Assembly (NCBI RefSeq): GCF_051954575.1
Contig: NZ_JBQCHP010000085.1
Coordinates: 62,001-126,000, forward strand
Reading direction: 5' to 3'
From: Dyella_B sp035690825
GTDB taxonomy: Bacteria > Pseudomonadota > Gammaproteobacteria > Xanthomonadales > Rhodanobacteraceae
DNA length: 64,000 nt
The notes below the pieces were generated by a model, which worked only from the letters and a program-made list of their open reading frames with translations, was not told the DNA's origin and ran no database searches. Shown here piece after piece: positions 17,551 to 24,992 of this stretch; within the stretch, counting starts at the first letter, position 1, and each line of letters starts with the position of its first letter. The position numbers and the translations under genes are program-made.

Positions 17551-18936
17551 TCATTCCAGCATGTTTGCAAGAGGCGGCTGTGTGGCTGCTGGCAGCGAAA
17601 CGCCGAGCAGTTTGGCGATGGTCGGCGCCACGCTCAGATTGCTGATGGCGCCGAGCTGCACACCACGTCGAATGTGTGCGCCCGAAGCAATAAAAAGCGC
17701 CTGCATGTCCGGATCGGTGTTGAGATAACCATGGCCGCCACGCGCGGGGTCGACGTTGGTGATCAACGATCCCTGCGTGCCTTCCATGAAGCTGTAGCCG
17801 GCCTTGGCGACCAGGTACAGATCCGGCGCCTGATCGGTGGAGCCAGGCGCGGGAAGGCCCAGCCGCTGCGCATCGTTGCCGGTGTAGACCGCCGCGACCC
17901 CGGGCATCTTCGCGAAATACGCCTGCAGCTTGGGCAGCAAAGCGGCGCGTTTGGCGTGGTCGCGGATGTAGAGCGAGGCTTCGCCACCTTCCGGCTGAAT
18001 CCACACGCCGCCGCGATAATTGCCTTTTTCCTGATGCAGCCAGCCTTGTTCCACCAAGGCGATGTTCGGCCGAATGATGTGCGTGTAGTTGGTGAAGCCG
18101 TGATCGGAGGCGATGATGAACGTGATGCGGTCGAGCAGGCCGGCCTTGCGCGCCGCTTCGACCAGCCGCGCGATGTTCGCGTCCGCATCGGCGAACGCCG
18201 CATACGCCGGTTGCGATAGCGCACCGTAGCCGTGCTGCAGCGAATCGGTCTGCAGCAGATGGAACAGCAGCAGGTTGGGCGTATGCCGGGTGAGGATGTC
18301 GATGGCGGCATCGGTCCAGATCTGGTCGCGCCAGGCGGGGCTGCTGTCCTGGTTGCGCCAGTTGCCGAACCCGGCCACCTGCTCGCGCGTCACCAGGCCC
18401 TGGTCGGTCAGGTCGCGTGCAATCACGCCGTCCGCATCCGGTTCTTCGGCGAAGCTCCAGCGCACGTTTTTGGCTTGGTAGATCGCCACCCAGTCCACCT
18501 GGCCAGTGCTCATGCCTTTTTCCGCCAGCGCGTCGTACAGCGTGCGCGCGTGCACCCAATCTTCCTTCGGCGTCCAGGGCTTTACTTCGGGCATGCTGCC
18601 GTCGGCCGGGAAGGTGATCAGGCCGTTGGCCATCACGTGATGCTGCGCGGCCGTTACGCCGGTGATCAACGTGGTGTGATTGGGCCAGGTGACGGAGGGA
18701 TTGATCGGCTGCATCGCATCGGCATACGCGCCTTGCTGCTGCAGCTTGCGCAGCGTGGGCATCGGCAGGCGCGGGTCCTTCAGGGCGCGGGCAGGGAAAC
18801 CGTCGATGGTGATCAGCACCACGATGGGGCCGTGCGTGGCGGCGGTGCCATCGTTGGCAAGCTGCGCGGACTGGCCGCGAACGGGCGCGGCAAGCATCAC
18901 CAGCAACGTGAAAGCAAAGGCGAGAAATGTGCGCAT
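17551..18936 (-). CDS. Exported type I phosphodiesterase/nucleotide pyrophosphatase (alkaline phosphatase superfamily)
   Basis: This 461-residue protein has a signal peptide (to about residue 22) and the NPP-family metal site: Asp45 in ITIDGFPA and the nucleophile motif SVTWPNHTTLITG with Thr83 and Asn86. ASDHGF and a later GGHGY supply further metal ligands. The family cleaves phosphodiester or phosphomonoester bonds of nucleotides and lipids in the periplasm or outside. The true substrate is unknown. Confidence 0.88.
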   Translation of the reverse strand: MRTFLAFAFTLLVMLAAPVRGQSAQLANDGTAATHGPIVVLITIDGFPARALKDPRLPMPTLRKLQQQGAYADAMQPINPSVTWPNHTTLITGVTAAQHHVMANGLITFPADGSMPEVKPWTPKEDWVHARTLYDALAEKGMSTGQVDWVAIYQAKNVRWSFAEEPDADGVIARDLTDQGLVTREQVAGFGNWRNQDSSPAWRDQIWTDAAIDILTRHTPNLLLFHLLQTDSLQHGYGALSQPAYAAFADADANIARLVEAARKAGLLDRITFIIASDHGFTNYTHIIRPNIALVEQGWLHQEKGNYRGGVWIQPEGGEASLYIRDHAKRAALLPKLQAYFAKMPGVAAVYTGNDAQRLGLPAPGSTDQAPDLYLVAKAGYSFMEGTQGSLITNVDPARGGHGYLNTDPDMQALFIASGAHIRRGVQLGAISNLSVAPTIAKLLGVSLPAATQPPLANMLE

Positions 18937-18960
18937 GACGACGATCGTAAGCCGTAGGCC

Positions 18961-19045
18961 GTAGGTTGGGTTAGCGAAGCGTAACCCAACAATATGGCTC
19001 CAAGATGTTGGGTTACCCCCGGATCAAGTCCGGGGTTACCCAGCG
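18961..19045. repeat. Palindromic element with GTTAGCGAAGCGTAAC module
   Basis: GTAGGTTGGGTTAGCGAAGC-type left arm with its inverse TTGGGTTACC at the right. Inside the right half is the module CCCCGGATCAAGTCCGGGG. It sits between the phosphodiesterase start and the 3' end of the next minus-strand gene. A sister copy is at 38752-38832. Confidence 0.8.
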
Positions 19046-19051
19046 ACGGCT

Positions 19052-20395
19052 TTATGGCACCTGGATCGTTTCCCGATGCTCCACCTTGTCTCCCTCCGCA
19101 GTGAAGCTCAGCTCATAACTGCCGGGCCGCAAATAGAGATCTCCCGAAGGGACCGCTTGCGTGCTGCCGTATGCCGCCAGGCCCGAGATGGATACTGCCA
19201 TCGGCGTTTGATCCAATAGCAGCCGGTCGGCCGCAATCGCGTCCGGCCCTTCGTTGCTGTAACGCGCTTCGATCAGGCACGGATAGTGATCGCGGCAGCC
19301 GTCCCCGCTCACCAGGTGCGCCTCGCGCAATCCCCACAAGCTTAGCCAGGTGGGACGCTTGCGTTCCAGTTTTTCCGGCGGGAAAAAAACCGTGACGTCG
19401 TAGGCAGGACGCAGCGACCACGGCTTGCCTTTCGAGTCGACGAACACGATCGGCTCCGTCGGCTTCTCCTGCTGCATCGCCGCCGTGTAATACGGGTGAT
19501 CGCCATTGCTGTTGGGATGTGGGTACATCGCCGTCTGGTCGATGGAAAGCATGCTTGCGTCGGTAAGTCTGGCCAGATGTTCGGCCATCGATCTTCCGCC
19601 GAGATAACTGCCGGATTTCACGATATGATCGAAGCCGGCGTTGATCACCAGCCGTGCGTGCGGATCTTTCGCGAACACCCGTTCGTAAAGATGGCGCGCC
19701 TGTTCGGCTTCGCGTGCGTCGGGGTTGGACAAATTCGACGTCGCTTCGTACGCAATGACCTTGAAGCCGAGCTTCAGCGCAGTGCGCACCATTTCCCCGT
19801 AGATGGGTTCTTCGGTATAGAAGCCGCTGTCGTGGGTGGGATAACCGCGCGCCTGCAGGCCAGTGTCGCTTTCCATCAGCGTTTCGGCGGCGAAGTAACG
19901 AAAGCCTTGCGCATACAGCCGGCTCAGCAAGGGCACGGTAAGGCTGCGCGTCATGCCGATGTTGTGGGCTTCGTTGAGCAGCACCACCTGATAGTTCTTT
20001 GCCAGCTCGGGAATGGCGTCCAGCGCCGGCTGTGCCACATAGCCGCCTTGCGCCAAAGGCGATGCGTTGTCGCCCGGCTGCAGCGTCTGCCTGATCGTGA
20101 AGGCTCTCATTGCGACGGGATAATCGCCGATGTAGCTTGCGTACCAGGCCAGGTACTGCCCGAAAATCATGCGGAAGGCCGGGGAGTCGTCGTCGGCAAG
20201 ACCTTGCATTAGTGCCCGGTATTGCGCCAGCAAACCTTTTTGCTGCTTCGCCATGAGCAGCAGTTTGTCGGCCTTGTCCTCGGCTGCGGCCTGTTGCGCC
20301 TGCCAGGCTGCGGCCGATTGCGCGATGGCGTTGACCGGCATGCTGCCCATCCACAGCAAGCATCCCAGCACGGCGGTGATACGGCGTATCGTCAT
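19052..20395 (-). CDS. Exported EreA/ChaN-like (TIKI superfamily) protein of unknown function
   Basis: The 447-residue protein has a signal peptide (residues about 1-25, NAIAQ). The middle contains VVLLNEAHNIGMTRSL, FAAETLMESD, YEATSN and INAGFDHI. These spaced Glu/His motifs are the pattern of the erythromycin esterase/ChaN/TraB fold, where Glu and His build the active or haem-binding site. The C-terminal third has a beta-rich region and a small domain with YLRPGSYELSFTAEGD. I do not recognise a characterised close relative. ATG 20395 is preferred over 20413 because it puts Arg residues directly before the hydrophobic core. Confidence 0.6.
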   Translation of the reverse strand: MTIRRITAVLGCLLWMGSMPVNAIAQSAAAWQAQQAAAEDKADKLLLMAKQQKGLLAQYRALMQGLADDDSPAFRMIFGQYLAWYASYIGDYPVAMRAFTIRQTLQPGDNASPLAQGGYVAQPALDAIPELAKNYQVVLLNEAHNIGMTRSLTVPLLSRLYAQGFRYFAAETLMESDTGLQARGYPTHDSGFYTEEPIYGEMVRTALKLGFKVIAYEATSNLSNPDAREAEQARHLYERVFAKDPHARLVINAGFDHIVKSGSYLGGRSMAEHLARLTDASMLSIDQTAMYPHPNSNGDHPYYTAAMQQEKPTEPIVFVDSKGKPWSLRPAYDVTVFFPPEKLERKRPTWLSLWGLREAHLVSGDGCRDHYPCLIEARYSNEGPDAIAADRLLLDQTPMAVSISGLAAYGSTQAVPSGDLYLRPGSYELSFTAEGDKVEHRETIQVP

Positions 20396-20608
20396 GGCGT
20401 CCAGACCTCGCATCCACAGGGCCTTGGGCCATCATGCACTTGCCAGGGCCTTACCCCCAATAGCCACTTGTTGCGCGATGCAATAAGGCCACTTTGTTCG
20501 GCGGTGCTTCGCCTCGCAACGAAACGGCAACCGGAGTTTTGTGTATTCCTGCCTCCGCATACCTGGCCGATAATTGCGCCTTTCCATTCCAGCTTGCAGG
20601 AGCACCCC

Positions 20609-21718
20609 ATGAAATCCCGCGCCGCCGTCGCCTTCGCCCCGGGCAAACCGCTGGAAATCGTCGAGATCGACGTGGCGCCGCCACAAGCTGGCGAAGTGCT
20701 GGTGAAGATCACGCATACCGGCGTGTGCCACACCGACGCCTTCACGCTGTCCGGCGACGATCCCGAAGGCATTTTCCCCGCAGTGCTCGGGCATGAAGGC
20801 GGCGGCATCGTGGTGGAAGTGGGCGAGGGCGTGGCCACGCTCAAACCCGGCGATCACGTGATTCCGCTTTACACGGCCGAATGCGGCAAGTGCAAATTCT
20901 GCCTGTCCGGCAAGACCAACCTGTGCCAGGCGGTGCGCGCCACGCAGGGCAAGGGCCTGATGCCCGACGGCAGCACGCGCTTTTCCTATCAAGGCAAACC
21001 CATCTATCACTACATGGGCACCAGCACCTTCAGCGAATACACGGTAGTGCCGGAAATCTCGCTGGCGAAAATCGACCAGCAGGCGCCGCTGGACAAGGTG
21101 TGCCTGCTCGGTTGCGGCGTCACCACCGGGATCGGCGCCGTGCACAATACCGCCAAGGTGGAAGTGGGTGCGACGGTGGCGGTGTTCGGCCTGGGCGGCA
21201 TCGGCCTGGCGGTGATCCAGGGCGCGGTGCAGGCCAAGGCTGCGCGCATCATCGGCATCGATCTCAACCCCGACAAATTCACTCTGGCGCGCGAGATGGG
21301 CGCCACCGATTGCATCAATCCCAAGGATTACGACAAGCCGATCCAGGAGGTGATCGTGGAGCTCACCGACGGCGGCGTGGACTACAGCTTCGAGTGCATC
21401 GGCAACGTGGACGTAATGCGCGCGGCGCTGGAGTGCTGCCATAAGGGCTGGGGCGAAAGCGTGATCATCGGCGTGGCCGGCGCCGGCAAGGAAATCCGCA
21501 CGCGTCCGTTCCAACTGGTTACCGGCCGGGTGTGGCGGGGCAGCGCCTTCGGCGGCGTGAAAGGGCGCAGCCAGTTGCCGGGCATGGTGCAGCAGGCGAT
21601 GCGTGGCGAGATCCGGCTCGATCCGTTCGTCACCCATCGCCTGCCGCTGGAACGCATCAACGAAGCCTTCGACCTGATGCACGAAGGCAAGTCGATCCGC
21701 ACCGTCATCCACTTCTGA
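20609..21718 (+). CDS. frmA: S-(hydroxymethyl)glutathione dehydrogenase / class III alcohol dehydrogenase
   Basis: The 369-residue length equals that of E. coli FrmA. Catalytic zinc ligands are in HTGVCHTDA and GHEGGGIV, and structural zinc ligands in CGKCKFCLSGKTNLC. The NAD-binding GLGGIGL loop and a class III-specific GKGLMPDGSTRF segment are present. It oxidises the glutathione adduct of formaldehyde to S-formylglutathione. The next gene is the hydrolase for that product. The ATG at 20609 follows GCAGGAGCACC; longer in-frame starts lie in the upstream antisense region and are unlikely. Confidence 0.96.
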   Translation: MKSRAAVAFAPGKPLEIVEIDVAPPQAGEVLVKITHTGVCHTDAFTLSGDDPEGIFPAVLGHEGGGIVVEVGEGVATLKPGDHVIPLYTAECGKCKFCLSGKTNLCQAVRATQGKGLMPDGSTRFSYQGKPIYHYMGTSTFSEYTVVPEISLAKIDQQAPLDKVCLLGCGVTTGIGAVHNTAKVEVGATVAVFGLGGIGLAVIQGAVQAKAARIIGIDLNPDKFTLAREMGATDCINPKDYDKPIQEVIVELTDGGVDYSFECIGNVDVMRAALECCHKGWGESVIIGVAGAGKEIRTRPFQLVTGRVWRGSAFGGVKGRSQLPGMVQQAMRGEIRLDPFVTHRLPLERINEAFDLMHEGKSIRTVIHF

Positions 21719-21750
21719 GTACGTAGGATAGATCAGAGGCTCCTTAGGTC

Positions 21751-22584
21751 ATGCTCGAACGCATCGAACATCGCGCCTGTTTCGGCGGTTGGCAGGACGT
21801 CTACCGGCATCGCTCGCGCGCGGTCGATGGCCAGATGCGTTTCGCCATCTACCTGCCGCCGCAGGCGGAAGGTCAAAGCGTGCCCGTGCTGTACTGGCTG
21901 TCCGGCCTTACCTGCACCGAGCAGAACTTCATCACCAAGGCCGGCGCGCAACACTACGCTGCCGAGCACGGCATTGCGCTGGTGGTGTGCGATACCAGCC
22001 CGCGCGGCGAACAGGTGGCCGACGATGCTGCCTACGACCTGGGACAGGGTGCTGGGTTCTATCTCAATGCGACCGTGGCGCCGTGGTCGCAGCACTACCG
22101 CATGTACGACTACGTGGCGCACGAACTGCCGGCGCTGATCGAGCAACACTTTCCCGTTACCAACAAGCGCTCGATCAGCGGCCATTCGATGGGCGGCCAT
22201 GGCGCCTTGACCATTGCGCTGAAGAATCCCGGACGCTATTGCAGCGTATCGGCGTTCTCACCCATCGTGGCGCCATCGCGCGTGCCGTGGGGTGAGAAAG
22301 CGTTTTCGACGTATCTGGGCAGCGACCGCGAAACCTGGCGTGCCTACGACGCCACCGAGCTGGTGAAAACGGCCAACGAAAAAATTCCACTGCTGATCGA
22401 GCAGGGAGATGCCGATGAGTTCCTGCAGACGCAGCTCAAGCTGGAGCTGTTGAAGGAAGTTGCCGACGCGGCCGGCCATCCGCTCGAACTGCGTATGCGT
22501 GCGGGGTACGACCATAGCTATTACTTCGTGGCCAGTTTTATTGGGGAACATGTGGGGTATCACGCGAAGGCGCTGCACACGTGA
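21751..22584 (+). CDS. frmB: S-formylglutathione hydrolase
   Basis: This 277-residue alpha/beta hydrolase of the esterase D family has its nucleophile Ser146 in GHSMGGHGAL. SGLTCTEQNF lies near the N-terminus and a GYDHSYYF motif supplies the catalytic His. It releases formate and glutathione from S-formylglutathione, the second step after FrmA. It starts 32 bases after frmA and is surely co-transcribed. A palindromic repeat of the CCCTCCCCT family follows it. Confidence 0.96.
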   Translation: MLERIEHRACFGGWQDVYRHRSRAVDGQMRFAIYLPPQAEGQSVPVLYWLSGLTCTEQNFITKAGAQHYAAEHGIALVVCDTSPRGEQVADDAAYDLGQGAGFYLNATVAPWSQHYRMYDYVAHELPALIEQHFPVTNKRSISGHSMGGHGALTIALKNPGRYCSVSAFSPIVAPSRVPWGEKAFSTYLGSDRETWRAYDATELVKTANEKIPLLIEQGDADEFLQTQLKLELLKEVADAAGHPLELRMRAGYDHSYYFVASFIGEHVGYHAKALHT

Positions 22585-22615
22585 CGCTCGTCCATGCGGC
22601 CTGATTGGCGTTGAA

Positions 22616-22768
22616 TCTCAGCTTGCCGGAATGTGTTCCCTCCCCTGCGGGCAGGGGAGGGTTAGGGTGGGGTTGCACGAGCTTGCCGCACAACACGGAT
22701 TCATCGCGAGATTGCTTGACCCAACCCCAGCCCTCCCCTGCCCGCAGGGGAGGGAGCCATGATTCGCG
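22616..22768. repeat. CCCTCCCCT inverted-repeat element, copy 1
   Basis: CCCTCCCCTGCGGGCAGGGG at the left is mirrored by CCCTCCCCTGCCCGCAGGGG at the right. The conserved interior is TTAGGGTGGGGT...ACCCCAGCC. A GCTTGCCGGAATGTG leader and an AGCCATGATTCGCG tail are also shared with the copies at 31540 and 41188. Each end forms its own hairpin and the two ends can pair with each other. Confidence 0.87.
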
Positions 22769-22992
22769 CAACTGGAATCGAACGCCTGGCCGGAGGGAAG
22801 CGGTCTACTGCAACCACTTTCAATCTACACGCAACGTTCACACTAAAGCGCCCGCATACCGCACAACACACCCGTCAATCCACGGGTGTATGCTGCGGCA
22901 ACGACACTGGCCATAAGAAACAAGCTGCCGCCAGACCGTGCCCCGCTCGAGCGTCCAGATGGATCACCGCCCACCGCCTGTTCCGCTCTTCC

Positions 22993-24387
22993 ATGAAAAC
23001 CGACTCGATCGTTCTGCCAGCGAGCCAGTCCGATGCAACGCCATTGAAGCGCGTGGCGGTCGTGCAAGCGGCGTGCGTGGCGATCACTGCGCTGATCGCC
23101 GTGCTTATCCTGCTGGCCTGGCTGATCAAGGACGTGCGCGCCTGGTATCCGGCCGGCTGGTACCTGATGAAATTCGACACCGCCTTGAGCGCACTGCTGA
23201 GCGCGGCAGGGTTGGCCTTGCTCTCCACCGGTTCGTCACCGCTGCGCACATGGGCCGCGCGGGCGGCTGCGCTGTTGCTTGCGCTGCTTGCGCTGCTTGC
23301 GCTGTATGAACACGCCAGCGGGCGCCTGACCGGTTTCGACACGCTGTTTGCGGCAGATACCACCAGCAACGCGCCAGGCTTGATGTCGGTGCAGACGGCC
23401 ATCTATTTCGTGCTGATGGCGCTGGGGCTGTCGCTTGCGACCGTGCAGCACCCTCGCGCCGGCATGGCGGTGGTGGTGCTGGCGGTGCTGCTCAGCTTGC
23501 ACGCGTTGATCATTTTCTCCGGCTACTGTTTCGACGCGGTGCAACTGTTCGGCCAGAACATGTCCACACGCACCTCGCCGCACACCCTTGCGTGCATGCT
23601 GCTGTTGGCTTTCGCGTTGATCGGGTGGCGCATGCAGCTGGGCTATTTCCCGGTGCTGACGGGTAAGGGACTCGGCAGCCGCATGAGCCGCCAGGTGTTG
23701 CCGCTCGCCTTGCTGTTGCCGTTCGTGCTGATGCTGGGCGGCACCGCCTTGGCGCGCGTGGGATGGCTGTCGCCGGCGGTCGCGGTGGGCCTGACCATTG
23801 CCGTGCTGGCTATCGCGCTGGGTGCGCTGGTTTCGCTGATGGGCCGGCGCATCAATGCGCTGGAGCGCAGCCTGCACGATCTTGCGTTGCTGGACGAGAT
23901 GACCGGCGTACTCAACTATCGCGGCTTTGAAGTGCTCGGTGAGCAGGCGTTTCTCGAGGCGAGACGAAGCCGCACTACGATCACTTTGCTGGTGTTCATC
24001 ATGGAGAGCGTCAGCGAGCTCGACCAAAGCGCGTCGCACGATGCTGTGGCCCTATGCTTGCGGGAGATGGCGCGCATCCTGAAGGCGAGTTTCGAACCGG
24101 CGGATATTGTCGCGCGCACCGAAAGCGACGAATTCGTGGTGATCACCAACGACGAGAGCACCGGCGGCGTGATTGCGCTGATGCGCATTGGCGAAGCGGT
24201 GGAAGCGTTCAATGCCGTGGACCATCCTTGCAAGATCCGCTTCAGCGTAGGCGAGGCCACCAGCGACCCCGATGCCAGCGAATCCTTCCATCACCTGATC
24301 GAGCGAGCCGGGATGATGCAGCGCGAGCGCCGGCGCGTGGAACGCGTATCCGGTGGCACAGGTGAAGCGGCCGGCAGCTCGCGCTAA
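22993..24387 (+). CDS. Membrane protein with degenerate GGDEF domain
   Basis: This 464-residue protein has about eight hydrophobic helices (residues 20-285) and then a GGDEF-type domain starting at DEMTGVLNYRGFEVL. The signature loop reads TESDEFVVI instead of GGDEF, and the metal-binding D-x-D-x-F is replaced by IMESVSELDQ. Diguanylate cyclase activity is therefore unlikely; it may bind nucleotide or act as a partner. ATG 22993 was chosen because the in-frame ATG at 22759 lies inside the repeat element. It stands between the formaldehyde genes and the GFA gene. Confidence 0.8.
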   Translation: MKTDSIVLPASQSDATPLKRVAVVQAACVAITALIAVLILLAWLIKDVRAWYPAGWYLMKFDTALSALLSAAGLALLSTGSSPLRTWAARAAALLLALLALLALYEHASGRLTGFDTLFAADTTSNAPGLMSVQTAIYFVLMALGLSLATVQHPRAGMAVVVLAVLLSLHALIIFSGYCFDAVQLFGQNMSTRTSPHTLACMLLLAFALIGWRMQLGYFPVLTGKGLGSRMSRQVLPLALLLPFVLMLGGTALARVGWLSPAVAVGLTIAVLAIALGALVSLMGRRINALERSLHDLALLDEMTGVLNYRGFEVLGEQAFLEARRSRTTITLLVFIMESVSELDQSASHDAVALCLREMARILKASFEPADIVARTESDEFVVITNDESTGGVIALMRIGEAVEAFNAVDHPCKIRFSVGEATSDPDASESFHHLIERAGMMQRERRRVERVSGGTGEAAGSSR

Positions 24388-24421
24388 GCTTGCCGTCATC
24401 CAAACAGTCGAGGGGAAGGCC

Positions 24422-24829
24422 ATGACGTTCGAAGGTGGATGCTACTGTGGTTCGCTGCGTTACGTGGCCGAAGGCGAGCCGATGATGAAAGGGCAGTGCC
24501 ATTGCCGCGAATGCCAGTACATCAGCGGCGGTGCGCCGCACATGTTCCTGCTGATGCCGGCCGCCGGCTTCCGCTATACCAAGGGTACGCCCAAGGCGTT
24601 TACCCGTTCGGATCTGGAAAAACCCGTCACGCGCGAATTCTGCGGCGAATGCGGCACGCACATCGTCGGCCGTCGCCCGGAGTTCGCCGCAGTGGTGCTG
24701 AAGGCGGGCACGCTGGACGATCCCAGCCTGTTCGGCACGCCGCAAATGGCCATCTTCACCTGCGACAGGCAGGCGTTCCATCTGATTCCGGACGGCATCC
24801 TTGTTTTCGAGCGCATGCCGGCGCATTGA
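24422..24829 (+). CDS. GFA/CENP-V-family zinc protein
   Basis: The 135-residue protein has the GFA zinc pattern: GGCYCGSLRY near the N-terminus, KGQCHCRECQ about 20 residues on, and REFCGECGTHI in the middle. Family members were named after a glutathione-dependent formaldehyde-activating enzyme, although most have no proven activity. The location two genes after frmA/frmB makes a role in thiol/formaldehyde chemistry plausible. ATG 24422 starts right before the first Cys motif and follows GAGGGGAAGG. Confidence 0.88.
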   Translation: MTFEGGCYCGSLRYVAEGEPMMKGQCHCRECQYISGGAPHMFLLMPAAGFRYTKGTPKAFTRSDLEKPVTREFCGECGTHIVGRRPEFAAVVLKAGTLDDPSLFGTPQMAIFTCDRQAFHLIPDGILVFERMPAH

Positions 24830-24838
24830 CCGACATTT

Positions 24839-24913
24839 CGTAGGTTGGGGTGCAAACCCCAACTCTCGCGGTGGGCGTATATGCCGACGCTGGGGTTTGC
24901 ACCCCAACCTACG
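24839..24913. repeat. Palindromic element, GGTTGGGG family, copy 3
   Basis: CGTAGGTTGGGGTGCAAACC and its inverse GGTTTGCACCCCAACCTACG flank a 35-base core with a GGGCGTATATGCC palindrome. It lies just past the GFA stop, before the acylase gene. Confidence 0.87.
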
Positions 24914-24992
24914 CATAGCCCAAAGGTCAACTTACCGCCTTCGCTCGCACTCGCTACCATGCCCCGATCGCTCGACCACGATACGGGGCACC

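Noticed and set aside
20222..20608. Longer start for FrmA
   Set aside because: The extension is antisense to the upstream gene, and the ATG at 20609 gives the exact family length with a good ribosome binding site.
22759..22992. Longer start for the GGDEF protein
   Set aside because: The upstream ATG is the conserved tail of the CCCTCCCCT repeat and the added residues are unlike a protein N-terminus.
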